Source of the DNA: Mariaggregatimicrobium sp964498785
Lineage (GTDB): Bacteria > Zhuqueibacterota > Zhuqueibacteria > Thermofontimicrobiales > Thiofontviventaceae
Assembly (NCBI GenBank): GCA_964498785.1
Contig: CAZCJL010000024.1
Location: 1-64,000, forward strand
Length of the DNA: 64,000 nt
Reading direction: 5' to 3'
This document shows, piece after piece, positions 44,730 to 53,931 of this stretch. How positions within the stretch are numbered: position 1 is the first letter of the stretch; each line of letters begins with the position of its first letter. The translations under genes were made by a program, and so were the position numbers. The notes beneath the pieces were generated by a model. That model searched no databases and was not told the DNA's origin. It saw nothing but the letters and a program-made list of their open reading frames with translations.

Positions 44730-46559
44730 ATGAAATATAAATTCATCACATTTTTTGTGATATTGCTGATAACTCAATCACTGTTTTCGCAATACCGGGA
44801 GCCGTTATTAAAATTCCACGACCGCGGGCAACTCTGGGAAACAATGAAAGATAACGGACAGATTGGCGGATTATACTCCTCGTTCCAGTTTTATCCCAGT
44901 ATGGATTGGCCCGGCGGACCGGAAACGCTGCCCAATAAAGATGAACAGCGTTCGTATATGCAGGGTGCAGGCGTGTGGATCGGCGGAACCAATCCCGATG
45001 GTTCCGTATTTTTAGATGAAATGGGTCCGTTTACCTACGTCGATCAGGGAACGTTTTTCGATATGACCGAAGTTGAAAATTACATCGGGCAACCGGGCTA
45101 CGATCCGAACGAGGCCGAAGAAACCATTACAGCGCACTGGATAACCTCCCGCGGGATCGATGTGCAGCGCATCAGCCGTGCGTGGAGTTACCCCCAATTT
45201 GCAGATTTCATTATTCTGGAATACATTTTTACAAATGCATCCGCTGATAATTTAGCCGATGTTTATTTCGGCTTTCCGTACCTCATTCGTCCCAGCTATC
45301 AGGATGTGGTGGTTCAGGGCGGTTGGGGCGATAATTTCAATCTCGATGACGAAATCGTTGATTACGATGAGCAACGCGGGCTATTGTACGCGTATGATTA
45401 TCAACCCAGTGTGGAAACGAACTGGAGTTATGGCAATTATTGGGCAGAGCGCGATGAACTTCGTACGCCCGGATATGCCGGATTTGCAGCTCTTTACACC
45501 GATCCTGCGGCTGACGATCAAACACAACCGGCCACAGTATTTTATGCACAGGCGCTAAATAATGTCCAGCGCCTGACACTGGCCAATCGCCGGGAAGAGG
45601 ATTTGTACGCCATTCTCAATGGAAGCGACCGCTCGCTGATGGACGATCTTAAGCCAGAAGAGGTATTGTCGCCTTTCATGCTGCTGGGATATGGTCCGTA
45701 TGATCTGGGAACAAGTGAATCCATCCGCATCGTGATGGTCGAGGCAGTGAACGGTATTCCGATGGAAGAGGCGGTGAAAGGAATTTCCTCACAATCCAAA
45801 TTGCCGGCAGGACTTGATTCGTTGCAACATACGATCGATCGGGCACAGGTGCTTGTTGATAATAACTTCATGCCGGATACACTGGCGCTGGCACCGCCGT
45901 CTCCGGAGACGGAATATTTCGTTCTGCCATCGACGCAGGAAATTGTGATCACCTGGTCTCCGGAGCTTGACAATTGGACAGATCCATTTACAGGTAAGCA
46001 GGATTTAAAAATTTACCGTGTCTATCGCAGTGACCGCTCGTTCATCGGGCCGTTTGAAAAATTACGGGACATCGACCTCACCCGGAGTTATAATGTCGAG
46101 CGCTATTTTGACAGTGATCTCGGCAAATGGAAATACACAGACGACCGCGTCGATGTCGGCGTGGGCTATTTTTACGCAGTGACAGCCGTCGATAATGAAG
46201 GCAATGAAAGCGGGTTCACCAATCGCAATACAGATCAACTGGTGACGGCGCGACAGCCGGCGGAAAATGCACTGAATGTCAGTGTTTTTCCCAATCCGTT
46301 CCGCCTGGTATCCGGACTTCCGACGGCGGGCGAGGAAAGCTCCATTGTGTTTACCAATCTCCCGGAGAAATGCACTATTCGGATTTATACGGTAAGCGGA
46401 GATCTCGTTCGTACCCTGGAACATAATAATCCCAATTCCGGCGAAGAAGTATGGGATCAATTATCCGATTCCCGACAGAAAACCGCTGCCGGACCATATT
46501 TGTATACAGTACAATCGGATGTGGGAAATGCAAAAGGCACGTTGCTTTTAATTAAATAA
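44730..46559 (+). CDS. Secreted protein with C-terminal FlgD/T9SS-like domain
   Basis: About 609 residues from ATG 44730 (GGAG 7 bases upstream; the in-frame ATG at 44718 lacks a site). Signal peptide ends near LFSQ. The body is beta-rich with no enzyme motif I recognise; a fibronectin-like stretch (ITWSPELDNW ... YFYAVTAVDNEGNE) precedes the C-terminal FlgD-like sorting domain (VSVFPNPFRL ... AAGPYLYTVQSD). It is encoded 45 bases after the TonB receptor and is probably its surface partner, like a SusD analogue in role but not in sequence. Confidence 0.7.
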   Translation: MKYKFITFFVILLITQSLFSQYREPLLKFHDRGQLWETMKDNGQIGGLYSSFQFYPSMDWPGGPETLPNKDEQRSYMQGAGVWIGGTNPDGSVFLDEMGPFTYVDQGTFFDMTEVENYIGQPGYDPNEAEETITAHWITSRGIDVQRISRAWSYPQFADFIILEYIFTNASADNLADVYFGFPYLIRPSYQDVVVQGGWGDNFNLDDEIVDYDEQRGLLYAYDYQPSVETNWSYGNYWAERDELRTPGYAGFAALYTDPAADDQTQPATVFYAQALNNVQRLTLANRREEDLYAILNGSDRSLMDDLKPEEVLSPFMLLGYGPYDLGTSESIRIVMVEAVNGIPMEEAVKGISSQSKLPAGLDSLQHTIDRAQVLVDNNFMPDTLALAPPSPETEYFVLPSTQEIVITWSPELDNWTDPFTGKQDLKIYRVYRSDRSFIGPFEKLRDIDLTRSYNVERYFDSDLGKWKYTDDRVDVGVGYFYAVTAVDNEGNESGFTNRNTDQLVTARQPAENALNVSVFPNPFRLVSGLPTAGEESSIVFTNLPEKCTIRIYTVSGDLVRTLEHNNPNSGEEVWDQLSDSRQKTAAGPYLYTVQSDVGNAKGTLLLIK

Positions 46560-46566
46560 AATCAAT

Positions 46567-46770
46567 TTGACAGGATTACAGAATGAACAGGATTTTAAGA
46601 AGAAAAAGATGAAGATTAAAGAAACCAATATGAAAGTTTTAGCAGACATCAAGTTCAATAAAAAAATTAGCAGCATCATAATCTTTTTGGATGAAAAATA
46701 AAACTAAAAAAATAGTGCATCATGTCTTTTACATTTTTCCTGTAAATCCTGTTATCCTGTCAAAAAACCG
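46567..46770. repeat. Inverted repeat of the ACAGGAT type
   Basis: TTGACAGGATTACAGAATG (from 46567) and its near reverse complement CCTGTAAATCCTGTTATCCTGTCAA (ending about 46763) bracket an AT-rich stretch. It is a common dispersed palindromic intergenic repeat. Confidence 0.5.
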
Positions 46771-46783
46771 GGAGATAATATTA

Positions 46784-47725
46784 ATGAGACATAAAATAAT
46801 CATCACACTAATCCTGCTGACCACCGGTCTCGCTTTCGGTCAATGGGATTATGGATTTGATTTCAACAAGGCGGGATCTGCCGGGCTGCAGTTCCTCAAG
46901 ATTGGCGTTGGCGCCCGCGAATGTGCAATGGGCGAAGCGACATTGGGAACAACCCGCGGGATCAATTCAATTTTCTGGAATCCTGCCGGAATCGCGTACA
47001 TTGAAAAACGGGAAGTGTTTTTCTCGCACACCGGCTGGCTGCTGGATATTAATCACAGTGCGACAGCACTTGGTACCAGAGTCGGTAATATCGGAGTCAT
47101 CGGACTCAGTTTTGTCTATTTGGGACTCCCCGAATTTGAAGAGACAACCGTAAAAATGCAGGAAGGCACCGGGCGCATGATATCTGCCCATGATATTGCG
47201 GTGGGGCTTTCCATTGCCCGGCGGTTTACGAATAAACTATCCATGGGCGGACAAATCCGCTATGTCCGGGAAAAACTGGATCAGGACTCATTTTCAAATA
47301 TTCTATTAGATATTGGTGCGATGTATTACACTGGTTACCGCAATCTGTTTATTTCAGTGTCGGCACAACATTTCGGCCCGGATATTAAAATGCTGCGGGA
47401 TAAATTCAGGATGCCGCTTATTTTCAAAGTCGGTTTAGCCGATGATTTATTTACTACAGAATCTCAAAGGTTGACCGCGGCAATCGATCTTGTGCACCCG
47501 ACTGATAATACCGAGCGCATGAATTTTGGTTTGGAATACGGTTTCCTCAACTGGATTTTTTTACGCAGCGGCTACCGACTCAACTCTGATCTGGGAGAAT
47601 GGTCTTTTGGCGCCGGTTTAAATCAATCACTCATCGGCGTCGATGGTACGGTGGATTATTCATACACAGATTATGGTAAAATTATGGGAGCGGTAAATCG
47701 AATATCCGTATCATTCGGATTTTAA
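46784..47725 (+). CDS. PorV/PorQ-family outer-membrane protein
   Basis: A 313-residue barrel protein from ATG 46784 (GGGAG site); the ORF extension to 46691 lies inside a repeat. Signal peptide ends at LAFGQ. The sequence AGSAGLQFLKIGVGARECAMGEA ... GINSIFWNPAGIA is the hallmark of the PorV/PorQ (UPF0164) family, which shuttles type IX secretion substrates or forms barrels of unknown role. It is the third gene after the TonB receptor, consistent with the sorting domain on the middle protein. Confidence 0.85.
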   Translation: MRHKIIITLILLTTGLAFGQWDYGFDFNKAGSAGLQFLKIGVGARECAMGEATLGTTRGINSIFWNPAGIAYIEKREVFFSHTGWLLDINHSATALGTRVGNIGVIGLSFVYLGLPEFEETTVKMQEGTGRMISAHDIAVGLSIARRFTNKLSMGGQIRYVREKLDQDSFSNILLDIGAMYYTGYRNLFISVSAQHFGPDIKMLRDKFRMPLIFKVGLADDLFTTESQRLTAAIDLVHPTDNTERMNFGLEYGFLNWIFLRSGYRLNSDLGEWSFGAGLNQSLIGVDGTVDYSYTDYGKIMGAVNRISVSFGF

Positions 47726-47969
47726 CGGTTATTAACCCATGTCACCATAAATTATAAAGGATAAACTCCTTTTTATTGAAGTTAAATTAATTTTCAGTTC
47801 ATAAATATGTGAATGGGTCACGACATTGAAAATCGGCTCGACATATTGAACTGAGGCCCTGTTTTGGGCAACATTTCATCAATTTTGTTAATGTCGAGGT
47901 GAACTTGGGTTAAAATAGAACATAAAATTAGATTGACAACTCAAAAATTATTAGAGAAAGGAAGCAGAC
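47726..47969. other. Intergenic region before the corrinoid gene
   Basis: About 240 AT-rich bases. TTGACA at about 47932-47937 lies near the corrinoid gene but has no matching -10 at normal spacing. No riboswitch-like structure was recognised. Confidence 0.35.
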
Positions 47970-48602
47970 ATGGCAGCAACATTGGAAAGCTTGGTTGAAA
48001 ACCTGATTAACGGAAAAGCAGACGAAGTAAAAAAGTTAACGCAACAAGCAATTGATGAAAAGATTACCCCACGGGAAATTTTAAATGAAGGGCTTCTCGT
48101 TGGCATGGCAGAAGTAGGCCGGCGTTTTAAAGCGAATGAATTTTACGTGCCAGAAGTTCTTATCGCTGCCCGCGCGATGAAAGCCGGAATGACACTACTA
48201 AAACCGATGTTATCAGATACCGGGGTGGAGCCGGTCGCGAAAGTTGCCATTGGTACGGTAAAAGGTGATTTGCACGATATCGGCAAAAATCTGGTCGGAA
48301 TGATGTTAGAAGGCGGTGGCTTTGAAGTGGTTGATTTGGGTGTTGACGTCACAGCGGATAAATTTATCGACGCGATTAAAAACCAGAATGTCCAAATTCT
48401 CGGGATGTCGGCTCTGCTCACGACAACAATGGTCAACATGAAATCAACTATCAGGGTATTGGAAGATGCAAATATGAGAAATAACGTGAAAATACTTGTC
48501 GGCGGTGCTCCGGTAACAGAAGCGTATGCCAAAGAAATCGGCGCAGACGGTTATGCCGCAGACGCCGCATCTGCCGTCGATCTGGCAAAATCGGTTTTAT
48601 AA
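47970..48602 (+). CDS. Corrinoid (B12-binding) methyltransferase protein
   Basis: A 210-residue full-length MtaC/MtbC/MttC-type corrinoid protein: helical cap (LVENLINGKADEVKKLTQQA; NEGLLVGMAEVGRRF) and cobalamin domain with GTVKGDLHDIGKN (axial His102), SALLTTTM and GGAPV. AAAGGAAG precedes the ATG. It accepts a methyl group from a substrate-specific methyltransferase and hands it to a URO-D-type protein such as the one at 51721. Paralogue of 37198-37893. Confidence 0.93.
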   Translation: MAATLESLVENLINGKADEVKKLTQQAIDEKITPREILNEGLLVGMAEVGRRFKANEFYVPEVLIAARAMKAGMTLLKPMLSDTGVEPVAKVAIGTVKGDLHDIGKNLVGMMLEGGGFEVVDLGVDVTADKFIDAIKNQNVQILGMSALLTTTMVNMKSTIRVLEDANMRNNVKILVGGAPVTEAYAKEIGADGYAADAASAVDLAKSVL

Positions 48603-48949
48603 AAAACTCAGCTATTGGCGCCTGGCTGTTAGCTATTAGCCTTTCATGATAATAAGTATGAAAAGTAAATAAGAAATTTTTATCGATCATCAGAAATACT
48701 GTCTGCCGAAGAAAAATCCGGTTTGCCTATGAGCTAAAGAGCCAATAGCTAATACCAGAAATCCATTAAGGGATTTCACTCCGGAGTGGAGCTGTATCAT
48801 AAGTCTGATTTTTTTTGTAAAATGTCATTCCGGGCTTGTCCCAAAATCTACTAATTATTAATAAGTTAGGGGATTCCTGCATTCGCAGGAATGACACCAA
48901 AAAATGACTTTTGATACAGCCTCCTCTTTCTAAAAACAGGAGATTATCT
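48603..48949. repeat. Repeat-rich intergenic region
   Basis: 48605-48760 carries AGCTATTGGC / GTTAGCTATTAGCC and the inverted GAGCCAATAGCTAATACC. Next to it, 48783-48926 looks like a small MITE: its ends GGAGCTGTATCATAAGTC...TTTTTTTTG and CAAAAAATGACTTTTGATACAGCCTCC are near-perfect inverted repeats, and inside is a second palindrome (TGTCATTCC ... GGAATGACA). It has no coding capacity and ends just before the ribosome site of the GH38 gene. Confidence 0.6.
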
Positions 48950-51724
48950 ATGCCTCAGCATTATGAATTTCACGTCATTTCCAATACACACTGGGACCGG
49001 GAATGGCGTTACCCCAGTCAGGAAACGAGAACACATCTGATTGAATTAATGGATTGGTTATTCGAAGTTTTCGAAAAGTACCCGGACTACAAACACTATC
49101 ATCTGGACTCGCAGACGATTCCTCTGGAAGATTACCTGGAAATTAGACCGCAAAATCGGGATAAGCTGAAAAAATATATTTCCGAAGGACGGCTGCTGGT
49201 TGGACCATGGTACACGCTGCCGGAAATGAATACGGTGAGTGCTGAGGCAATTGTCCGAAATTTGATGCGCGGGCATAAAATCGCTGCAGAATTTGGGAAG
49301 GTGATGAAAATCGGTTACACGCCCACGTCTTACGGTCAATTGTCTCAAATTGCACAAATCTATTCCAGCTTTGGAATTGACGGAATGATGTTTTATCGCG
49401 GTATTGTGCGGGAAGAATGCGATACTGAATACATTCTCGAAGCAGCGGATGGTAGCCAAATTTTAGGACTTCGGCTGAGTGCGCTGTTCAGCCGGGCGTC
49501 ATTCTGGCTGCACCTGTTTCGGGCAACAATGTTTGAGAATCCATATCACGATGGCTACTATCGCTGGGAACAGGGATATCTCCCGTTCCGGCGATGCGAC
49601 AGCAACTCTGGCGATCTGGACTACCGCCTGCTGGAACCAACTTCTTTGCAGAATTTCAGCCCCGAATTGCTGGACGAGGGAATGATAAAAATTAAAGAAG
49701 ATGTTGCCGCTGATGCCACAACACCCTATCTCATTGTGATGGACGGGATGGATAGCGTGTCCCCACATCCGAACACAATTAGGATAATTGATTATTGTAA
49801 TCGCAAAAATACCGGCGATGTTTATATTCACAGCTCCTTTCCCGCGGTGATCGAAAAAATTAAAAATTCCGTGGATTGGTCAAAACTAACTGTCCTGAAA
49901 GGCGAGCGCCGGCATCCGAGTAAAGATAACTGGTTCAACCGTCTTTTAAAGGACAATGTGTCAACACGGCTGTATCAGAAGCAGATCAACGCCAAAATGC
50001 AAACCCTGTTGGAAAAATGGGCCGAGCCATTTTCGACATTTAGCTATTTGCTCGGCATGGAATATCCTGCCCCTTATCTGGAAATCGCCTGGAAAAACCT
50101 GCTAACGAACCACCCGCACGACAGCATCACCGGCGTGAGCATGGATCAAATTCACAAAGATATGTTGTTTCGATGGGGACAGGTGGAGCAAATCGGCGAA
50201 GCACTGACTAACCACGCATTTGCAGCGTTTGCCCGCAAAATAGATATTTCCCCTTTCAATAAAGAAGATATCGCGGTAATTGCATTCAATCCGCTAAATT
50301 ATGAACGAACAGAGATTGTGGAAGCAAATATCGATTTCCCCGCAGAACCGAAATTCAAATCCATGGAAATCATTGATGCGGAAAGCGGCGAACCAGTAGC
50401 ATTTCAACTGAAAGAGCGCAAGGAATGGGGAGCCAACGTGATGAATCCGTACGATATTCCGTCGCCGTTTCACACCCGCCGGTTCACGTTTTACTTTGAA
50501 GCGAAACAGCTTCCTGCCTGCGGTTATCGTACGTTCATTGTTCGCCGCAAGGATGCGGAGCTGGTCAATTATGGTTCCCAAATGCCTGCGAACCATGTTT
50601 TGGAAAATGAATTTTTGCGGGTTGAAATCAATCCCAATGGCACGTTTAATTTGACAGATAAAACAACAGGCAGAACATTTCCGAACTGCCACTTTTTTGA
50701 AGATGACACCGAAGCCGGCGATCCCTGGACGCGCATCGAACCGTTGCAGAACCGGAACATCAGCTCGCTGGGTTCTGCTGCCCGAATCAGTATTGTGGAA
50801 GATGGCGAGCTGCAATCCACAGTAAAAGTTGAACTGAACATGCTGATCCCGAAAAGCCTGACATCTGACAAAAGTAAACGCAGCGATGAAGAGGTTATCT
50901 TGCCAGTGACATCATTCATCACATTGAAAAAAGGATGCCCGCGGCTGGATATCACAACGCAGTTCGAAAACAATGCATGGGATCATCGTCTACGGGTATG
51001 TTTCCCGACAGGCATGAAAACCAGCACCGTGGACGTGGAAACCGCATTCGATGTCGTCAGCCGAAATATCGAACTACCGGACACCAGAGACTGGGTGGAA
51101 CCAGTGACCGGCACGCAACCGCATCTCTCCTTTTTCGATTTATCGGATAAAAACAGCGGACTCGCAGTAATCAGCCACGGACTTGTGGAATACGAAGTAC
51201 AGGACAATGAATCCCGCACGATGGTGCTAACGCTGCTCAAAGGCGTGCGTTACCCCAAAGTGGGATTGCCCACAGACCGGGTGGAACGACTGGAACAATC
51301 CGGTTCCCAGTGTCCCGGCGCACACACGTGCTCATACTCGCTTTACCCTCATCCGTACGATTGGCAACAGGGAAATGTGTATCAACAGACATATCGTCAT
51401 TTCACTCCGGTAAAACTGGTGCAATGCGGAATCAGCGGTGGTGATTTACCAGTGACAAATGGTTTGTTGAAAATCGAGCCGGAAGAACTCATTCTGAGCG
51501 CGCTAAAAAAATGTGAGAATCGAGAGTCGGTCATCGTGCGGTTTTTTAATCCGACTTTAAAAGAGATATCTGCGAACATCACTTTCAGGTCACCGCTAAA
51601 ACAGGCTTTTAGAACGAATTTAAACGAAGAGCGTATGCAAGAAATTCCGGTATCGAAATCAGGGGCGATCAATTTAAACGTGAGTCACAAAAAAATTGTC
51701 ACATTGGAATGTCTTTTTAAATGA
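48950..51724 (+). CDS. GH38-family alpha-mannosidase-like protein
   Basis: A 924-residue protein from ATG 48950 (CAGGAG site). It has the GH38 N-terminal catalytic domain with the zinc motif NTHWDREW (His14, Asp16), the later HPHDSITG segment (zinc His) and a long beta-sandwich C-terminal half (about 430-924). The segment that normally holds the catalytic Asp (PDxFG) reads GYTPTSYGQ, with Thr126 in the Asp position. It may therefore have altered chemistry or be an uncharacterised GH38 subgroup. There is no signal peptide, so it is cytoplasmic. It overlaps the URO-D gene by four bases, suggesting coupled expression with methyl transfer. Confidence 0.82.
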   Translation: MPQHYEFHVISNTHWDREWRYPSQETRTHLIELMDWLFEVFEKYPDYKHYHLDSQTIPLEDYLEIRPQNRDKLKKYISEGRLLVGPWYTLPEMNTVSAEAIVRNLMRGHKIAAEFGKVMKIGYTPTSYGQLSQIAQIYSSFGIDGMMFYRGIVREECDTEYILEAADGSQILGLRLSALFSRASFWLHLFRATMFENPYHDGYYRWEQGYLPFRRCDSNSGDLDYRLLEPTSLQNFSPELLDEGMIKIKEDVAADATTPYLIVMDGMDSVSPHPNTIRIIDYCNRKNTGDVYIHSSFPAVIEKIKNSVDWSKLTVLKGERRHPSKDNWFNRLLKDNVSTRLYQKQINAKMQTLLEKWAEPFSTFSYLLGMEYPAPYLEIAWKNLLTNHPHDSITGVSMDQIHKDMLFRWGQVEQIGEALTNHAFAAFARKIDISPFNKEDIAVIAFNPLNYERTEIVEANIDFPAEPKFKSMEIIDAESGEPVAFQLKERKEWGANVMNPYDIPSPFHTRRFTFYFEAKQLPACGYRTFIVRRKDAELVNYGSQMPANHVLENEFLRVEINPNGTFNLTDKTTGRTFPNCHFFEDDTEAGDPWTRIEPLQNRNISSLGSAARISIVEDGELQSTVKVELNMLIPKSLTSDKSKRSDEEVILPVTSFITLKKGCPRLDITTQFENNAWDHRLRVCFPTGMKTSTVDVETAFDVVSRNIELPDTRDWVEPVTGTQPHLSFFDLSDKNSGLAVISHGLVEYEVQDNESRTMVLTLLKGVRYPKVGLPTDRVERLEQSGSQCPGAHTCSYSLYPHPYDWQQGNVYQQTYRHFTPVKLVQCGISGGDLPVTNGLLKIEPEELILSALKKCENRESVIVRFFNPTLKEISANITFRSPLKQAFRTNLNEERMQEIPVSKSGAINLNVSHKKIVTLECLFK

Positions 51725-52827
51725 TGACAGGCAAAGAAAGAATTCTTCGCGCCATTCAGTTGGAGGAACCGGATCGGGTTCCGGTGTTTTGTCAACTTTC
51801 GATTGGATACATGCTTTTAAATAGCGGAATCGCACCATCTGAGTTTTTATTCACCAATTCCGGTTATATCGACGGCTTGATCCTGGCTTATTCGGACTGT
51901 GGATTCGATGCAATTTTAATCAATAATTATCATGACAAGAATCCGGAAAATCCATCAAAAATTCAACGCATCGAAAATGCCGGAAATGCCGAAATCATTC
52001 ACTGGACAGACGGGCGCCGCACAGTCTGCCCGTTCGATGACGATCCTTATGAGATGGATGAACAGCAAAATGCGAAACCGGCCATCGAAGCATTTTCGCC
52101 GGATGAAATCAATCCGGAAACAGTTCCACCGGACTACTATTTTCAACCGATCATTGAAATAAAAAAACGGGTCGGCGAGCATACGGCAGTTGTAGGAGAG
52201 ATAGCCTGTCCGTTTTCCTGTCTCATGAATACGTTCGGCTTCGAGCAATCACTGACGGCATTGCTTACAGCTCCGGAAAAGGTGCAAGCCATTCTGCAGC
52301 AATTTGGCGCCATGCAATTGCAAAATGCACTGAAACAAAGTTCACTCGGGATCGATTTATTAAATATATCATCTCCGTATGCTGGTAATGGATTTATTTC
52401 CAGAAACCATTATCAGCAATTCGTGCTGCCCTTCATTAAGTCAATTATCGATGTAATGAAAAAACGTAATATGCCGACGATGATACACACCTGCGGCAGC
52501 ATCATGGATCGGATGGATTTGATGATCGAAACCGGAGTCACCGGCATCGAATGTATGGACCCGCCGCCGCTGGGAGATGGTGATCTGGCGCAGGCAAAAC
52601 GTAAATATGGTAGCCGGATATTTCTGAAGGGAAATATGGATTCGGTGAATGTATTGTTAAAAAGCAGCATCGATCAAATCCGGAAAAATGTTTTCGATAC
52701 GATGCACGCCGGTGCACTTGGAGGTGGTTATATTCTCAGCACCTCGTGTTCGGTTGCCCCGCGCGTTCCGCAAGATAATTTGAAATTTCTTGCGGAAATA
52801 GCCTGTAAATATGGTAAATATCAATAA
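51721..52827 (+). CDS. URO-D-family corrinoid methyltransferase (MtaA-like)
   Basis: A 368-residue protein of the uroporphyrinogen decarboxylase family. Rather than haem synthesis, the sequence fits the MtaA/CmuA methyltransferase branch: N-terminal TGKERILRAIQLEEPDRVPV, zinc motif HTC (His256, Cys258) and a third possible ligand Cys343 in STSCSVAPRVPQDN. It would move a methyl group between a corrinoid protein and a thiol or pterin acceptor. Its ATG overlaps the GH38 stop (ATGA). The corrinoid gene at 47970 is two genes upstream. Confidence 0.85.
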   Translation: MMTGKERILRAIQLEEPDRVPVFCQLSIGYMLLNSGIAPSEFLFTNSGYIDGLILAYSDCGFDAILINNYHDKNPENPSKIQRIENAGNAEIIHWTDGRRTVCPFDDDPYEMDEQQNAKPAIEAFSPDEINPETVPPDYYFQPIIEIKKRVGEHTAVVGEIACPFSCLMNTFGFEQSLTALLTAPEKVQAILQQFGAMQLQNALKQSSLGIDLLNISSPYAGNGFISRNHYQQFVLPFIKSIIDVMKKRNMPTMIHTCGSIMDRMDLMIETGVTGIECMDPPPLGDGDLAQAKRKYGSRIFLKGNMDSVNVLLKSSIDQIRKNVFDTMHAGALGGGYILSTSCSVAPRVPQDNLKFLAEIACKYGKYQ

Positions 52828-52885
52828 TTCGGAATGAGAGAAATCTATATTGTTACTATGAAATGAATTTTTCAGGTCATTAAAT

Positions 52886-53920
52886 ATGAAAAAAATATCA
52901 GTTCAAAAATCAACTGATCTTGGACTTCTTTTTTATGAAAATCCTGTTCGCATGATCGGTCAGGATGCTGCATACTCCATTCCCATTAATGATGAAAAAG
53001 CGCTATGGATTTTTGGCGATACACTCGTCGGCACCATCGATCCGAAATCCAACCGCCGCTACTTTGACGCGATGCCAACCAATACCGGCTTAATTTGTCC
53101 CAGACAAAATGCTTCTTCCGGGCTAAATCAATTTGACTATCTCACAGATGATAGCGGTCAGTTGAGAGAACTTGTCCCGTACCTAAAAAATGAATCACCC
53201 CAAAAATATCGAATCTGGGCCATGCACGGGTTTCATTTAGATGGGAGGGTTTATCTGTATTATATCAAGGTTAGACTTGAACCCAAAGCGGAATGGCCCT
53301 ATAAATTTGAAATCTCCGGTTCCGGTCTGGCAATGGCCGATTATCCGGATTTAACGTTTTCACGAATTGTGCATAAAAAGTCGAGCCATTTATGGGGACC
53401 GGACGAACCATGCTTCGGCGTTGCAGTTTATCCTGATTATAATGAGCGCCTCGCGTATGTTTACGGAACGCGTCTCGAAGGGAAAATCCATCGCTGCTAC
53501 CTTGCCCGGGTTCCCTTTGATCAAATAACTGATATAACGAAATATGAATATCTGATTTCACAGAAACCGCAATGGAGCAGCGAACGCTCTGAAATGATTC
53601 CCGTATTGACAGGGATGCCCACGGAAATGACTGTCTCTTATAATAATTATCTCGGCTGTTATCTGGCTGTTTATTCGCGCGACAAAACAAATAACATTGA
53701 GGCAAGCACTGCCGCGTATCCCTGGGGACACTGGAGTGAGCCATCCGTTATTCATACAGCAAAAACCGGATTAAGAAATCCGTTAGTATACGGTGGGCCA
53801 ATCGTGTACGCCGGAAAAGAGCACCCGGAACTGGCACAGGAAAGCGGCAAAATTATTTATATAACCTATGTCGAGTTTGAAGAATATTTCCCGCATTTTG
53901 TGAAAGTCATTTTAAAATAG
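52886..53920 (+). CDS. Beta-propeller glycosidase-like protein (DUF4185/DUF5005-like)
   Basis: A 344-residue protein without signal peptide, homologous in its core to the secreted protein at 38013: AAYSIPINDEKALWIFGDTLVGTID, RIWAMHGFHLDGRVYLYYIKV and later GMPTEMTVSYNNYLGCYLAVYSR match segments there. The repeated blade-like strands suggest a five-bladed propeller like those of GH43/GH117-type enzymes, but I cannot assign catalytic residues or a substrate. It lies 58 bases after the methyltransferase gene and 11 before an ABC exporter, within one long plus-strand series. Confidence 0.6.
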   Translation: MKKISVQKSTDLGLLFYENPVRMIGQDAAYSIPINDEKALWIFGDTLVGTIDPKSNRRYFDAMPTNTGLICPRQNASSGLNQFDYLTDDSGQLRELVPYLKNESPQKYRIWAMHGFHLDGRVYLYYIKVRLEPKAEWPYKFEISGSGLAMADYPDLTFSRIVHKKSSHLWGPDEPCFGVAVYPDYNERLAYVYGTRLEGKIHRCYLARVPFDQITDITKYEYLISQKPQWSSERSEMIPVLTGMPTEMTVSYNNYLGCYLAVYSRDKTNNIEASTAAYPWGHWSEPSVIHTAKTGLRNPLVYGGPIVYAGKEHPELAQESGKIIYITYVEFEEYFPHFVKVILK

Positions 53921-53931
53921 TCGAGGCCAGT

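Noticed and set aside
51721..52827. True uroporphyrinogen decarboxylase for haem synthesis
   Set aside because: The HTC zinc motif, C-terminal Cys and linkage to a corrinoid protein fit the MtaA-type methyltransferase branch; no other haem genes are nearby.
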